This document shows positions 1 to 7,532 of a DNA stretch of 64,000 nt, in pieces. The notes below the pieces were generated by a model, which saw only the letters and a program-made list of their open reading frames with translations, was not told the origin of the DNA and searched no databases. The position numbers and the translations under genes were made by a program. Each line of letters starts with the position of its first letter. Positions within the stretch are counted from its first letter, which is position 1. Source of the DNA: Pseudomonas sp. JM0905a (GTDB taxonomy: Bacteria > Pseudomonadota > Gammaproteobacteria > Pseudomonadales > Pseudomonadaceae); assembly GCF_014700075.1 (NCBI RefSeq), contig NZ_JACXBU010000003.1, positions 1-64,000 on the forward strand, in the 5' to 3' direction.

Positions 1-41
1 AGTCTTACCTCACAAGCACCCACACGAATTGCTTGATTCAG

Positions 42-53
42 TTGTTAAAGAGC
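42..53 (-). promoter_or_regulatory. rRNA operon leader, boxA antitermination site
   Basis: Read on the minus strand this is GCTCTTTAACAA, the boxA element that loads the Nus antitermination complex on ribosomal RNA transcripts. The bases to its left (1-41) match the usual Pseudomonas sequence between boxA and mature 16S rRNA, so the 16S gene should start just outside the left edge. The whole stretch 1-434 is therefore leader and promoter DNA, not coding, although short open frames cross it. Confidence 0.85.
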
Positions 54-90
54 GTTTCGATCAAGTCTTTCGTCTCAACCGAGGCCGCGC

Positions 91-118
91 ATTCTACGCT
101 AGCCTTTCTTGCTGTCAA
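91..118 (-). promoter_or_regulatory. rRNA promoter, copy nearest the 16S gene
   Basis: On the minus strand a TTGACA -35 box (113-118) and a TAGAAT -10 box (91-96) are separated by 16 bp and followed by a GC-rich discriminator (GCGCGG). That is the form expected of a growth-rate and stringent-controlled rRNA promoter. It lies about 40 bp upstream of boxA. Confidence 0.75.
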
Positions 119-198
119 GCTGTTTTTTCGAAATTTTCGTTTCTACTCAACTGCTTGCGCTTCCGATCCGATTCACTCTTCTCGTCAGCGGGAGGCGC

Positions 199-226
199 AT
201 TCTACAGCGTTCAAACCCGCTGTCAA
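199..226 (-). promoter_or_regulatory. rRNA promoter, middle copy
   Basis: On the minus strand TTGACA (221-226) and TAGAAT (199-204) are separated by 16 bp and followed by GCGCC. The -35, -10 and spacer length are identical to the copy at 91-118, which marks these as tandem rRNA promoters. Confidence 0.75.
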
Positions 227-355
227 CACCTCCGATTCAGCTTCATTCGCCAGTGGCGAACTGTTCGAAGCGAACCCGTCCAGCACTTTCTCCAAACACT
301 TAACTCATTGATCTACAAGGAGTTTTGCTTGGCGACTGCGCCGGAAGTGGGGCGC

Positions 356-383
356 ATTATAGGGATGCAGAATCTGCCGTCAA
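356..383 (-). promoter_or_regulatory. rRNA promoter, distal copy
   Basis: On the minus strand TTGACG (378-383) and a perfect TATAAT (356-361) are separated by 16 bp and followed by the GC-rich discriminator GCGCCCC. It is the farthest upstream of three tandem promoters, and only about 50 bp separate it from the 3' end of the coding region at 435. Confidence 0.75.
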
Positions 384-434
384 CACTTTTTTGAAAGTAT
401 CTTCAGCACGCCTTTCGTACCTATATAAGAAGGG

Positions 435-1658
435 CTAGATGACTTCCGCCTTGCGCAAGGCATCCACCTGCTCCGCAGCCAGGCCCAATACGCGCTGCAG
501 CACGTCCTGGGTATGTTCGCCGAGTAGCGGCGGCGGCATGCGGTACTCCACTGGAGTCTCGGAAAGCCGCAGCGGACTGGCCACCTGCGGCACCAAGCCG
601 GCCAGGGGATGTTCCAGCTCGACGCGTAGTCCGCGTGCCTGCACCTGGGGATCGGCAAATACCGCCGCCAGGTCGTTGATCGGCCCACAGGGCACGCCGA
701 CTTCTTCCAATGCACTCACCCATTCGGCCGTGGTCTTGAAGACGGTGGCCTGGCGAATCATCGGAATCAGTTCGGCACGGTGCGCCACTCGCGCCTTGTT
801 GCTTGAAAAACGCGGGTCGTCCGCCCACTCCCGATGACCGGCGACCTCGCAAAACTTGCGGAACTGGCTGTCGTTACCCACGGTGAGGATGAAATTCCCA
901 TCCGCTGTCGGAAAATCCTGATACGGCACTATGTTCGGATGGGCATTGCCCAGACGCCGGGGCGGACTACCCGTCGTCAGGTAGTTCATCGCCTGGTTGG
1001 CCAGGCAAGCCACCTGCACGTCGAGCAGGGCCATGTCGATGTGTTGCCCCTTGCCGGTGATATCCCGCGAAGCCAGGGCAGCCAGCATGGCCACGGAGGA
1101 GTAGAGCCCGGTGAGGATGTCGGTCAGCGCCACGCCGACCTTGACCGGACCGGCCCCCTCTTCCTGATCAGCGCGGCCGGTGATGCTCATCAATCCGCCC
1201 AGCCCCTGGATCATGAAGTCGTAGCCGGCACGCTTGGCATAAGGGCCGAACTGGCCGAAGCCGGTGATGGAGCAATAGATGAGACGCGGGTTGATGGCCT
1301 TCAGCGACTCGTAGTCCAGCCCATAGGCCGCCAAGCCACCGACCTTGAAGTTCTCGATGAGGATGTCGGACTTCGCCGCCAGCTCGCGAACCAGCTTCTG
1401 GCCCTCGGGACGGGTGAAGTCGACGGTCACCGACTGCTTGTTGCGGTTAGCCGAGAGGAAATACGCGGCCTCGCTGGTATCCCGGCCATCGGCGCCCTTG
1501 AGGAAGGGCGGCCCCCAGGCACGGGTATCGTCGCCGGAGCCCGGCCGTTCGACCTTGATTACCTCGGCCCCCAGGTCCGCGAGGATCTGGCCGGACCAGG
1601 GGCCAGCCAGCACGCGCGAGAGGTCGAGCACACGGATATGGGAGAGAGCGCCAGCCAT
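435..1658 (-). CDS. gcoT: CaiB/BaiF family CoA-transferase, probable glutarate:CoA transferase
   Basis: A 407-residue class III (formyl-CoA transferase type) CoA-transferase. The N-terminus has the family sequence DLSRVLAGPWSGQILADLG followed by GAEVIKVE. The family's catalytic Asp is probably the one in ALTDILTG near residue 165. I chose the ATG at 1658 because MAGALSHIRVLDL is the normal family start and an AGGTGA site precedes it; an in-frame start 13 codons upstream lacks support. It lies 69 bp downstream of gcdH on the same strand, the arrangement known in P. putida and P. aeruginosa, where the enzyme charges glutarate with CoA for GcdH. The CoA-transferase family is certain; the substrate is inferred from the neighbour. 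Confidence 0.85.
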   Translation of the reverse strand: MAGALSHIRVLDLSRVLAGPWSGQILADLGAEVIKVERPGSGDDTRAWGPPFLKGADGRDTSEAAYFLSANRNKQSVTVDFTRPEGQKLVRELAAKSDILIENFKVGGLAAYGLDYESLKAINPRLIYCSITGFGQFGPYAKRAGYDFMIQGLGGLMSITGRADQEEGAGPVKVGVALTDILTGLYSSVAMLAALASRDITGKGQHIDMALLDVQVACLANQAMNYLTTGSPPRRLGNAHPNIVPYQDFPTADGNFILTVGNDSQFRKFCEVAGHREWADDPRFSSNKARVAHRAELIPMIRQATVFKTTAEWVSALEEVGVPCGPINDLAAVFADPQVQARGLRVELEHPLAGLVPQVASPLRLSETPVEYRMPPPLLGEHTQDVLQRVLGLAAEQVDALRKAEVI

Positions 1659-1684
1659 GGGATCACCTGGGTTCGCAAAAGGAC

Positions 1685-1720
1685 CCGGGCCTCGCACCTA
1701 TATATAGAAGAGAGGCCCGG
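1685..1720 (-). repeat. Intercistronic inverted repeat between gcdH and gcoT
   Basis: CCGGGCCTC (1685-1693) pairs with GAGGCCCGG (1712-1720) around an AT-rich loop containing CACCTATATATAG. It would form a 9-bp hairpin in the gcdH-gcoT transcript, where it could set relative mRNA stability. The loop core recurs just after the gcoT stop codon (415-432). Confidence 0.6.
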
Positions 1721-1727
1721 CGGAGGA

Positions 1728-2909
1728 TCAGAAGAACGCCTGGATGCCGGTCTGCGCGCGACCCAGGATCAGTGCGTGGACGTCGTGGGTACCCTCGTAG
1801 GTGTTCACCACTTCCAGGTTGACCAGGTGACGGGCCACGCCGAACTCGTCGGAGATGCCGTTGCCGCCCAGCATGTCGCGGGCCATGCGCGCGATATCCA
1901 GCGCCTTGCCGCACGAGTTGCGCTTCATGATCGAGGTGATTTCCACCGCGGCGGTGCCTTCATCCTTCATGCGACCCAGACGCAGGCAGCCTTGCAGCGC
2001 CAGGGTGATCTCGGTCTGCATGTCGGCCAGCTTCTTCTGGATCAGCTGGTTGGCGGCCAGCGGGCGGCCGAACTGGTTGCGGTCCAACACATACTGGCGA
2101 GCGGTGTGCCAGCAGGCTTCGGCGGCGCCCAGGGCACCCCAGGAGATGCCATAGCGCGCGGAGTTCAGGCAGGTGAACGGACCACGCAGGCCGCGCACGT
2201 CGGGGAAGGCGTTCTCTTCCGGAACGAACACGTTGTCCATCACGATCTCGCCGGTAATGGAGGCACGCAGGCCGACCTTGCCGTGGATAGCGGGGGCGGA
2301 CAGGCCCTGCCAGCCCTTCTCCAGCACGAAACCACGGATCTCGCCGGCATCGTCCTTGGCCCAGACCACAAAGACGTCGGCGATCGGGCTGTTGGTGATC
2401 CACATCTTGCTGCCGGTCAGGCGATAGCCACCGTCGACCTTCTTGGCGCGGGTGATCATCGAGCCCGGGTCGGAACCGTGGTTCGGCTCGGTCAGGCCGA
2501 AGCAGCCGATGTATTCGCCGCTGGCGAGTTTCGGCAGGTACTTCTGCTTGGTGGCTTCGTTGCCGAACTCGTAGATCGGCACCATCACCAGGGAGGACTG
2601 CACGCTCATCATCGAGCGGAAGCCGGAATCGATGCGCTCGACTTCGCGGGCGATCAGGCCGTAGCACACATAGTTCAGGCCGCTGCCGCCGTAGGCCTCC
2701 GGGATGGTCGCGCCGAGCAGGCCGGTCTCGCCCATCTCGCGGAAGATCGCCGGATCGGTCTGCTCGTGGCGGAAGGCTTCCAGGACGCGCGGAGCCAACT
2801 TGTCGGCTGCGAACTGCTGGGCACTGTCACGCACCATGCGCTCTTCTTCGGTGAGTTGCTGATCCAGCAGCAGCGGGTCGATCCAGTTGAAGCTTGCTTT
2901 GGCGGCCAT
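1728..2909 (-). CDS. gcdH: Glutaryl-CoA dehydrogenase
   Basis: A 393-residue FAD acyl-CoA dehydrogenase that oxidatively decarboxylates glutaryl-CoA to crotonyl-CoA, the last dedicated step of the glutarate branch of lysine and tryptophan breakdown. Visible landmarks are the flavin/substrate loop [17 protein letters not shown], the KMWITNSP segment, [13 protein letters not shown], and near the C-terminus [17 protein letters not shown], whose Glu is the catalytic base in this family. The ATG at 2909 ([13 protein letters not shown]) has an AGGA site a few bases upstream; an earlier in-frame codon gives an atypical Pro-rich extension. It is followed by the CoA-transferase gene and diverges from a LysR gene. 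Confidence 0.95.
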   Translation of the reverse strand: MAAKASFNWIDPLLLDQQLTEEERMVRDSAQQFAADKLAPRVLEAFRHEQTDPAIFREMGETGLLGATIPEAYGGSGLNYVCYGLIAREVERIDSGFRSMMSVQSSLVMVPIYEFGNEATKQKYLPKLASGEYIGCFGLTEPNHGSDPGSMITRAKKVDGGYRLTGSKMWITNSPIADVFVVWAKDDAGEIRGFVLEKGWQGLSAPAIHGKVGLRASITGEIVMDNVFVPEENAFPDVRGLRGPFTCLNSARYGISWGALGAAEACWHTARQYVLDRNQFGRPLAANQLIQKKLADMQTEITLALQGCLRLGRMKDEGTAAVEITSIMKRNSCGKALDIARMARDMLGGNGISDEFGVARHLVNLEVVNTYEGTHDVHALILGRAQTGIQAFF

Positions 2910-3102
2910 GGGGAGTGTCCTCGGTAAGCGGGGTTCAGGGGGCGGGCCATCGCGGGCCACTGCCTTATTAGTGTTGACGCATCCTAGACAGCCTAGGCCC
3001 TATCGGACAAACGAGGATTTCGCATGCTGTTGTGCTAATTTCTCACTCCGGAAAGCCAAACACCCCATTTTCAAGCCTTTATTTGTGAACCGGAGGTACA
3101 GC

Positions 3103-4011
3103 ATGCGCCGGAAGATCCCCAGCACCGCCGCCCTGATCGCCTTCGAATCCGCCGCCCGCCACCAGAGTTTCACCAAGGCCGCCGATGAGCTGGCACTGAC
3201 CCAGAGCGCCATCTGCCGACAGATTGCCGGCCTGGAGGAGTTTCTCGGACTGGAGCTGTTCCGCCGTTCGCGGCGCGGGGTAAAGCTGACCGAGGCTGGC
3301 CTGGCCTATTCACGGCGCATCGCCGCCCAGCTCGACGCGGTGGAGCGCGACACCCTGGCGGTGATGGGCCAGCAAGGTGCAATGACCGTAGAGCTGGCCA
3401 TCGTGCCCACCTTCGGCACCCAGTGGCTGTTGCCCCGGCTGAAGGACTTCCAGCGCCTGCATCCGGAGGTGACGGTCAACCTGACCAACCGCACCCGCCC
3501 CTTCCTCTTCGCCGACACCGACTTCGATGCCGCCCTCTACTTCGGCGATGCCGAATGGTCGGGTACTCGCGCCGACTTCCTGATGCACGAAAACTCGGTG
3601 CCGGTCTGCAGCCCCGCGCTGCTGGAGGGCCAGCGCGGCCTGGACGCCGACGCCATCGCCCGCCTGCCACTGCTGCAACAGACCACCCGCCCCTATGCCT
3701 GGCGCCAGTGGTTCAGCTCCCTCGGGATGAACGTCGCCCGCGATCTCAGCGGTCCGCGCTACGAACTCTTTTCCATGCTTGCCCAAGCGGCGATGCACGA
3801 GATGGGCGTGGCGCTGATCCCGCCATTCCTGATCCAGCGCGAACTGGCCGACGGCCGCCTGGTGATCGCCCACTCCCACAGCTTCCGCAGCGACAAGGCC
3901 TATTACCTGATCATTCCCGAACGCAAGCTCGAATCTGCTGCCCTGATCGCCTTCCGCGACTGGTTGGTAGACGCCGCGCGCGCCTACCGGAGCGAGGCCG
4001 GACTGGACTGA
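3103..4011 (+). CDS. gcdR: LysR-type regulator of the glutarate locus
   Basis: A 302-residue LysR-family activator. The N-terminal winged helix-turn-helix is clear (FESAARHQSFTKAADELALT, then FLGLELFRRSRRG). The rest is the periplasmic-binding-protein-like effector domain. I placed the start at the ATG at 3103, preceded by CGGAGG at a good distance; the open frame extends farther upstream but without LysR character. It is transcribed divergently from gcdH with a 193-bp gap, the classical layout for a LysR protein controlling its neighbour, so glutarate or glutaryl-CoA is the likely inducer. The family is certain; the name comes from the conserved gene pair. Confidence 0.85.
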   Translation: MRRKIPSTAALIAFESAARHQSFTKAADELALTQSAICRQIAGLEEFLGLELFRRSRRGVKLTEAGLAYSRRIAAQLDAVERDTLAVMGQQGAMTVELAIVPTFGTQWLLPRLKDFQRLHPEVTVNLTNRTRPFLFADTDFDAALYFGDAEWSGTRADFLMHENSVPVCSPALLEGQRGLDADAIARLPLLQQTTRPYAWRQWFSSLGMNVARDLSGPRYELFSMLAQAAMHEMGVALIPPFLIQRELADGRLVIAHSHSFRSDKAYYLIIPERKLESAALIAFRDWLVDAARAYRSEAGLD

Positions 4012-4097
4012 CCCGGCGCTGTAACCCCAGGTAGCACCACCCCACTCGCCCGCGCTCAGCGGACGGAGGAAGGCCCGTTCCAGGCACCGGCACAACG

Positions 4098-4125
4098 CAC
4101 CTATCACCCACTCGGGTGATAGGTG
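4098..4125. promoter_or_regulatory. Perfect 12-bp palindrome upstream of the DUF1302 gene
   Basis: CACCTATCACCC (4098-4109) and GGGTGATAGGTG (4114-4125) are exact inverted copies with a 4-base centre. No T-run follows, so it does not look like an intrinsic terminator for gcdR. It ends 81 bp before the DUF1302 start, an operator-like position for a regulator such as the MalT-like LuxR protein encoded two genes downstream. Confidence 0.55.
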
Positions 4126-4206
4126 AAATCGCCCGTTCAGGCAGTTATGGCGCAGGTAGCGGGCTGATTAGCATGAGGCCTCCCAAGACCCGCTCTGGAG
4201 AGCCGC

Positions 4207-5985
4207 ATGACAACAAGAACAATGCGCGGAATCTTCCGGCCGCACACGCTGGCCGCCGCCATCGCCCTGGGTTGCAGCGCCCAGGCCTTTGCCATCACGT
4301 TCAATATTGGTGAAATCGAAGCCCAGTTCGACTCCTCCCTCTCGGTCGGCGCCAGCTGGGCCGTGCGCTCGCCGGACCCGGAGTTCATTTCCACCGCCAG
4401 TGGCGGCGAAGCGCTGTCGCGTACCTCCGACGACGGACGCCTGAACTTCAAGAAGGGGGAGACCTTCTCGAAGATCTTCAAGGGCATCCACGACCTGGAG
4501 CTGAAGTACGGCGACAGCGGGGTCTTCCTGCGCGGCAAGTACTGGTACGACTTCGAACTGAAGGACGAGCACCGCCTCTTCTATGACATCGACGATCACA
4601 ACCGCAAGGAAGGCGCCAAGGCCTCCGGCGCCCAGCTGCTCGATGCCTTCCTCTATCACAACTACAACCTGGGGGACCTGCCGGGCAGCTTCCGTGTCGG
4701 CAAACAGGTGGTGAGCTGGGGCGAGAGCACCTTCATCGGCAACAGCATCAACTCGATCAACCCCATCGACGCGGCGGCCTTCCGCCGTCCGGGCGCCGAG
4801 ATCAAGGAAGGGCTGATCCCGGTGAACATGATCTACCTGTCCCAGAGCCTGACCGACAATCTCTCGGCCGAGGCCTTCTACCAGTTGGAATGGGACCAGA
4901 CGGTGGCCGATAACTGCGGCACCTTCTTCTCCACCTCGGACGTGGTGGCCGACGGTTGCGTCGACCGCCTGGTGGTCGCCGGCCCGGACCTGCCCCCCGG
5001 CGAGTCGAACAACACAGGTCCGGCCACAGGCAACAACCTGTACATTCCCCGCGCCGGCGACCGCGACGCCCGCGATAGCGGCCAGTTCGGCGTGGCCCTG
5101 CGCTGGTTCGTACCCGAATTCAACGACACCGAATTCGGCGCCTATGCGATGAACTATCACAGCCGCGGCCCGATCTTCTCCACCATCCGCACCACCACCC
5201 CGAGCCCCGCGATCATTCCGGGCGCCCCTGGCGCGCGCTACTTCATCGAGTACCCCGAAGACATCCGCCTGTATGGCCTGAGCTTCCAGACCAACATCGA
5301 AGGCACCTCGCTGGCCGGTGAAGTCAGCTTCCGCCCGAACATGCCACTGCAGCTGAACAGTACCGACCTGTCCTTCGCTGCCCTTGGCGTGCCCAACTCG
5401 CCGATCTTCGAAAGCGGCCATTCCCTCAACCGCGCTGGCGAGGACCTGCACGGCTACGAGCGCAAGCCGGTCACCCAGGCCCAGGTCACCGCCACCCAGT
5501 TCATCGACCAGGTCATGGGGGCGAGCCGCCTGACCCTGGTAGGCGAGGTCGGCTACAACCACATCGGTGGCCTGGACGACGACATCGGCGAACTGCGCTT
5601 TGGCCGCGACCCCATCTACGGCCCCGGCCAGTTGTCCGCCCAGGCCGTGTGCCTGGCACTCACCGCCGCCAGCCCGCTGCAGCGCGAGTGCAACGACGAC
5701 GGCTTCTACACCAGCAGCTCCTGGGGTTACCGCGCCCGCGCCAGCCTGGACTACAGCAACGTCTTCGCCGGCATCAACCTGACCCCGAGCATCGCCTGGT
5801 CCCATGACGTGGACGGCTACGGCCCGAACTTCAACGAAGGCTCCAAGGCCATCAGTCTCGGCCTCAACGCCGAGTACCAGAACACCTACACCGCCAGCCT
5901 GTCGTACACCGACTTCTTCGGCGGCCACTTCAACCCGACCACTGACCGCGACTTCGTCGCCCTCAGCTTCGGCCTCAACTTCTGA
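4207..5985 (+). CDS. DUF1302 outer-membrane-type protein
   Basis: A 592-residue protein with a signal peptide (Arg-containing start, then LAAAIALGCSAQAFA). Its body is rich in alternating polar and aromatic segments and ends in a C-terminal Phe (VALSFGLNF), as in outer-membrane beta-barrels. It matches DUF1302 in length and in motifs such as GKQVVSWGESTFIGNSINSI. A GGAG site precedes the ATG. The DUF1329 gene starts 17 bp downstream, and the two families almost always occur together. In P. putida such a pair next to a LuxR gene has been linked to growth on long-chain lipid or ester substrates. Export or uptake of hydrophobic compounds is inference; no catalytic motif is visible. Confidence 0.85.
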   Translation: MTTRTMRGIFRPHTLAAAIALGCSAQAFAITFNIGEIEAQFDSSLSVGASWAVRSPDPEFISTASGGEALSRTSDDGRLNFKKGETFSKIFKGIHDLELKYGDSGVFLRGKYWYDFELKDEHRLFYDIDDHNRKEGAKASGAQLLDAFLYHNYNLGDLPGSFRVGKQVVSWGESTFIGNSINSINPIDAAAFRRPGAEIKEGLIPVNMIYLSQSLTDNLSAEAFYQLEWDQTVADNCGTFFSTSDVVADGCVDRLVVAGPDLPPGESNNTGPATGNNLYIPRAGDRDARDSGQFGVALRWFVPEFNDTEFGAYAMNYHSRGPIFSTIRTTTPSPAIIPGAPGARYFIEYPEDIRLYGLSFQTNIEGTSLAGEVSFRPNMPLQLNSTDLSFAALGVPNSPIFESGHSLNRAGEDLHGYERKPVTQAQVTATQFIDQVMGASRLTLVGEVGYNHIGGLDDDIGELRFGRDPIYGPGQLSAQAVCLALTAASPLQRECNDDGFYTSSSWGYRARASLDYSNVFAGINLTPSIAWSHDVDGYGPNFNEGSKAISLGLNAEYQNTYTASLSYTDFFGGHFNPTTDRDFVALSFGLNF

Positions 5986-6002
5986 CCGCAAGGACTCCCA
6001 GA

Positions 6003-7373
6003 ATGACCCAGAGAAGATTCCTGCAAAGCAGCGTGCTGGCCCTCAGCCTGATCGCCGCCAACGTCATGGCCGCCGTCACCCAGGAGGAAGCCGCGCAGCT
6101 CGGTACCAGCCTCACCCCGCTGGGCGCGGAGAAGGTCGGTAATGCCGACGGCAGCATCCCGGCCTGGACCGGCGGGCTGCCGACCAACGCCGCGGTGGTC
6201 GACTCCAACGGCTTCGTGGGCAACCCCTACGCCAACGAACAGCCGTTGTTCACCATCACTGCCGCCAACGCGGAGCAGTACAAGGACAAGCTGTCTCCCG
6301 GGCAGATGGCGATGTTCAAGCGCTACGCCAGCACCTACAAGATCCCGGTCTACCCCAGCCACCGAAGCGCCGCCGCACCCCAGCCCATCTACGATGCGGC
6401 GAAGCAGAGCGCGCTGAGCACCCAGCCGGTGGACGGCGGCAACGGCCTGTCCAACTTCGCCGACAGCCACTACTACGCCTTCCCGATTCCCAAGGATGGT
6501 GTGCAGGTGATGTGGAACCACATCACCCGTTACCGCGGCGGCAACGCCCGGCGCCTGGTGGTCCAGGCCACCCCGCAGACCAACGGCTCCTTCACGCCGG
6601 TGCAGTTCCAGGACGAGGTGGCCTTCCCGGCGGACATGAACGAGCTGGACAAGGAGAAGTCCGCCAACGTGCTGCTCTACTTCAAGCAGCGTGTCCTGGC
6701 ACCCTCGCGCCTGGCAGGTAACGTGCTGCTGGTCCACGAGACCATCGACCAGGTCAAGGAACCGCGCCTGGCCTGGCTCTACAACGCCGGTCAGCGCCGC
6801 GTGCGCCGCGCCCCGCAGGTCGCCTACGACGGCCCGGGCACCGCCGCCGACGGCATGCGCACCGCCGACAACTTCGACATGTTCTCCGGCGCCCCGGATC
6901 GCTACGACTGGAAGCTCATCGGCAAGAAGGAGATGTACATCCCCTACAACAGCTACAAGCTGGAATCGCCCAAGCTCACCTACAAGGAGATCATCCAGCC
7001 GGGCCATCTGAACCAGGACCTGACCCGCTACGAGCTGCACCGAGTCTGGGAGGTGGTCGCCACGCTGAAACCCAACGAGCGCCACATCTATGCCAAGCGC
7101 CACTACTTCATCGATGAGGACAGCTGGCAGATCGCCTATGCCGACCACTACGACGGCCGCGGCCAGCTCTGGCGCGTCGGTGAAGGCCACGCCAGCTACC
7201 ACTACCAGCGCCAGGTGGCGACCTACGCGGTGGAAGCCCTCTACGACATCATCGCCGGTCGCTACATCGCCCTCGGCCTGAAGAACGAAGAGAAGCACGG
7301 CATCGAGTTCGGCTTTGCCGCCACCGGTGCCGACTACACCCCAGCCGCCCTGCGCAACGCCGGCATCCGCTGA
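6003..7373 (+). CDS. DUF1329 periplasmic or outer-membrane-associated protein
   Basis: A 456-residue exported protein (signal peptide about residues 1-23, ending ANVMAA) with DUF1329 landmarks: the early repeat-rich segment TSLTPLGAEKVGNADGSIPAWTGG, the central WNHITRYRGG and MYIPYNSYKLESP, and the terminal RHYFIDEDSWQIAYADHYDGRG. DUF1329 proteins are described as having a lipoprotein-carrier-like (LolA/LolB) fold, which would suit handling of hydrophobic ligands for the DUF1302 barrel encoded just upstream. The two genes form one transcription unit that ends at the hairpin immediately after this gene. Substrate unknown. Confidence 0.85.
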   Translation: MTQRRFLQSSVLALSLIAANVMAAVTQEEAAQLGTSLTPLGAEKVGNADGSIPAWTGGLPTNAAVVDSNGFVGNPYANEQPLFTITAANAEQYKDKLSPGQMAMFKRYASTYKIPVYPSHRSAAAPQPIYDAAKQSALSTQPVDGGNGLSNFADSHYYAFPIPKDGVQVMWNHITRYRGGNARRLVVQATPQTNGSFTPVQFQDEVAFPADMNELDKEKSANVLLYFKQRVLAPSRLAGNVLLVHETIDQVKEPRLAWLYNAGQRRVRRAPQVAYDGPGTAADGMRTADNFDMFSGAPDRYDWKLIGKKEMYIPYNSYKLESPKLTYKEIIQPGHLNQDLTRYELHRVWEVVATLKPNERHIYAKRHYFIDEDSWQIAYADHYDGRGQLWRVGEGHASYHYQRQVATYAVEALYDIIAGRYIALGLKNEEKHGIEFGFAATGADYTPAALRNAGIR

Positions 7374-7380
7374 CCCCTCC

Positions 7381-7410
7381 GGGCGCCCCGATCCAGGGGC
7401 GCCCCTTTCT
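7381..7410 (+). terminator. Intrinsic terminator of the DUF1302-DUF1329 operon
   Basis: GGGCGCCCC (7381-7389) and GGGGCGCCC (7396-7404) form a 9-bp GC stem with a 6-base loop, followed by CTTTCTT. It starts 7 bp after the DUF1329 stop codon. Confidence 0.8.
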
Positions 7411-7532
7411 TCCGCACCGCCGTGTTATGGCGCCCCATCAGCGCCGTGCATGCTGCTTCTAGCCCACCTGGGGCCGATCTAGTCTGCGAGGGTCCGGTTC
7501 ACCCATAACAACAACTCCGCGAGAACCGCCTC

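Noticed and set aside
29-394. Open frames of 60-120 codons at the left edge
   Set aside because: They cross the rRNA leader, boxA and three tandem promoters, and none has an SD or family character.
834-2927. 697-codon frame antisense to gcoT and gcdH
   Set aside because: Shadow of two well-identified genes; long antisense frames are expected at this GC content.
4168-5991. 607-codon frame antisense to the DUF1302 gene
   Set aside because: Val/Gly-rich shadow translation with no recognisable domain, opposite a complete signal-peptide protein.
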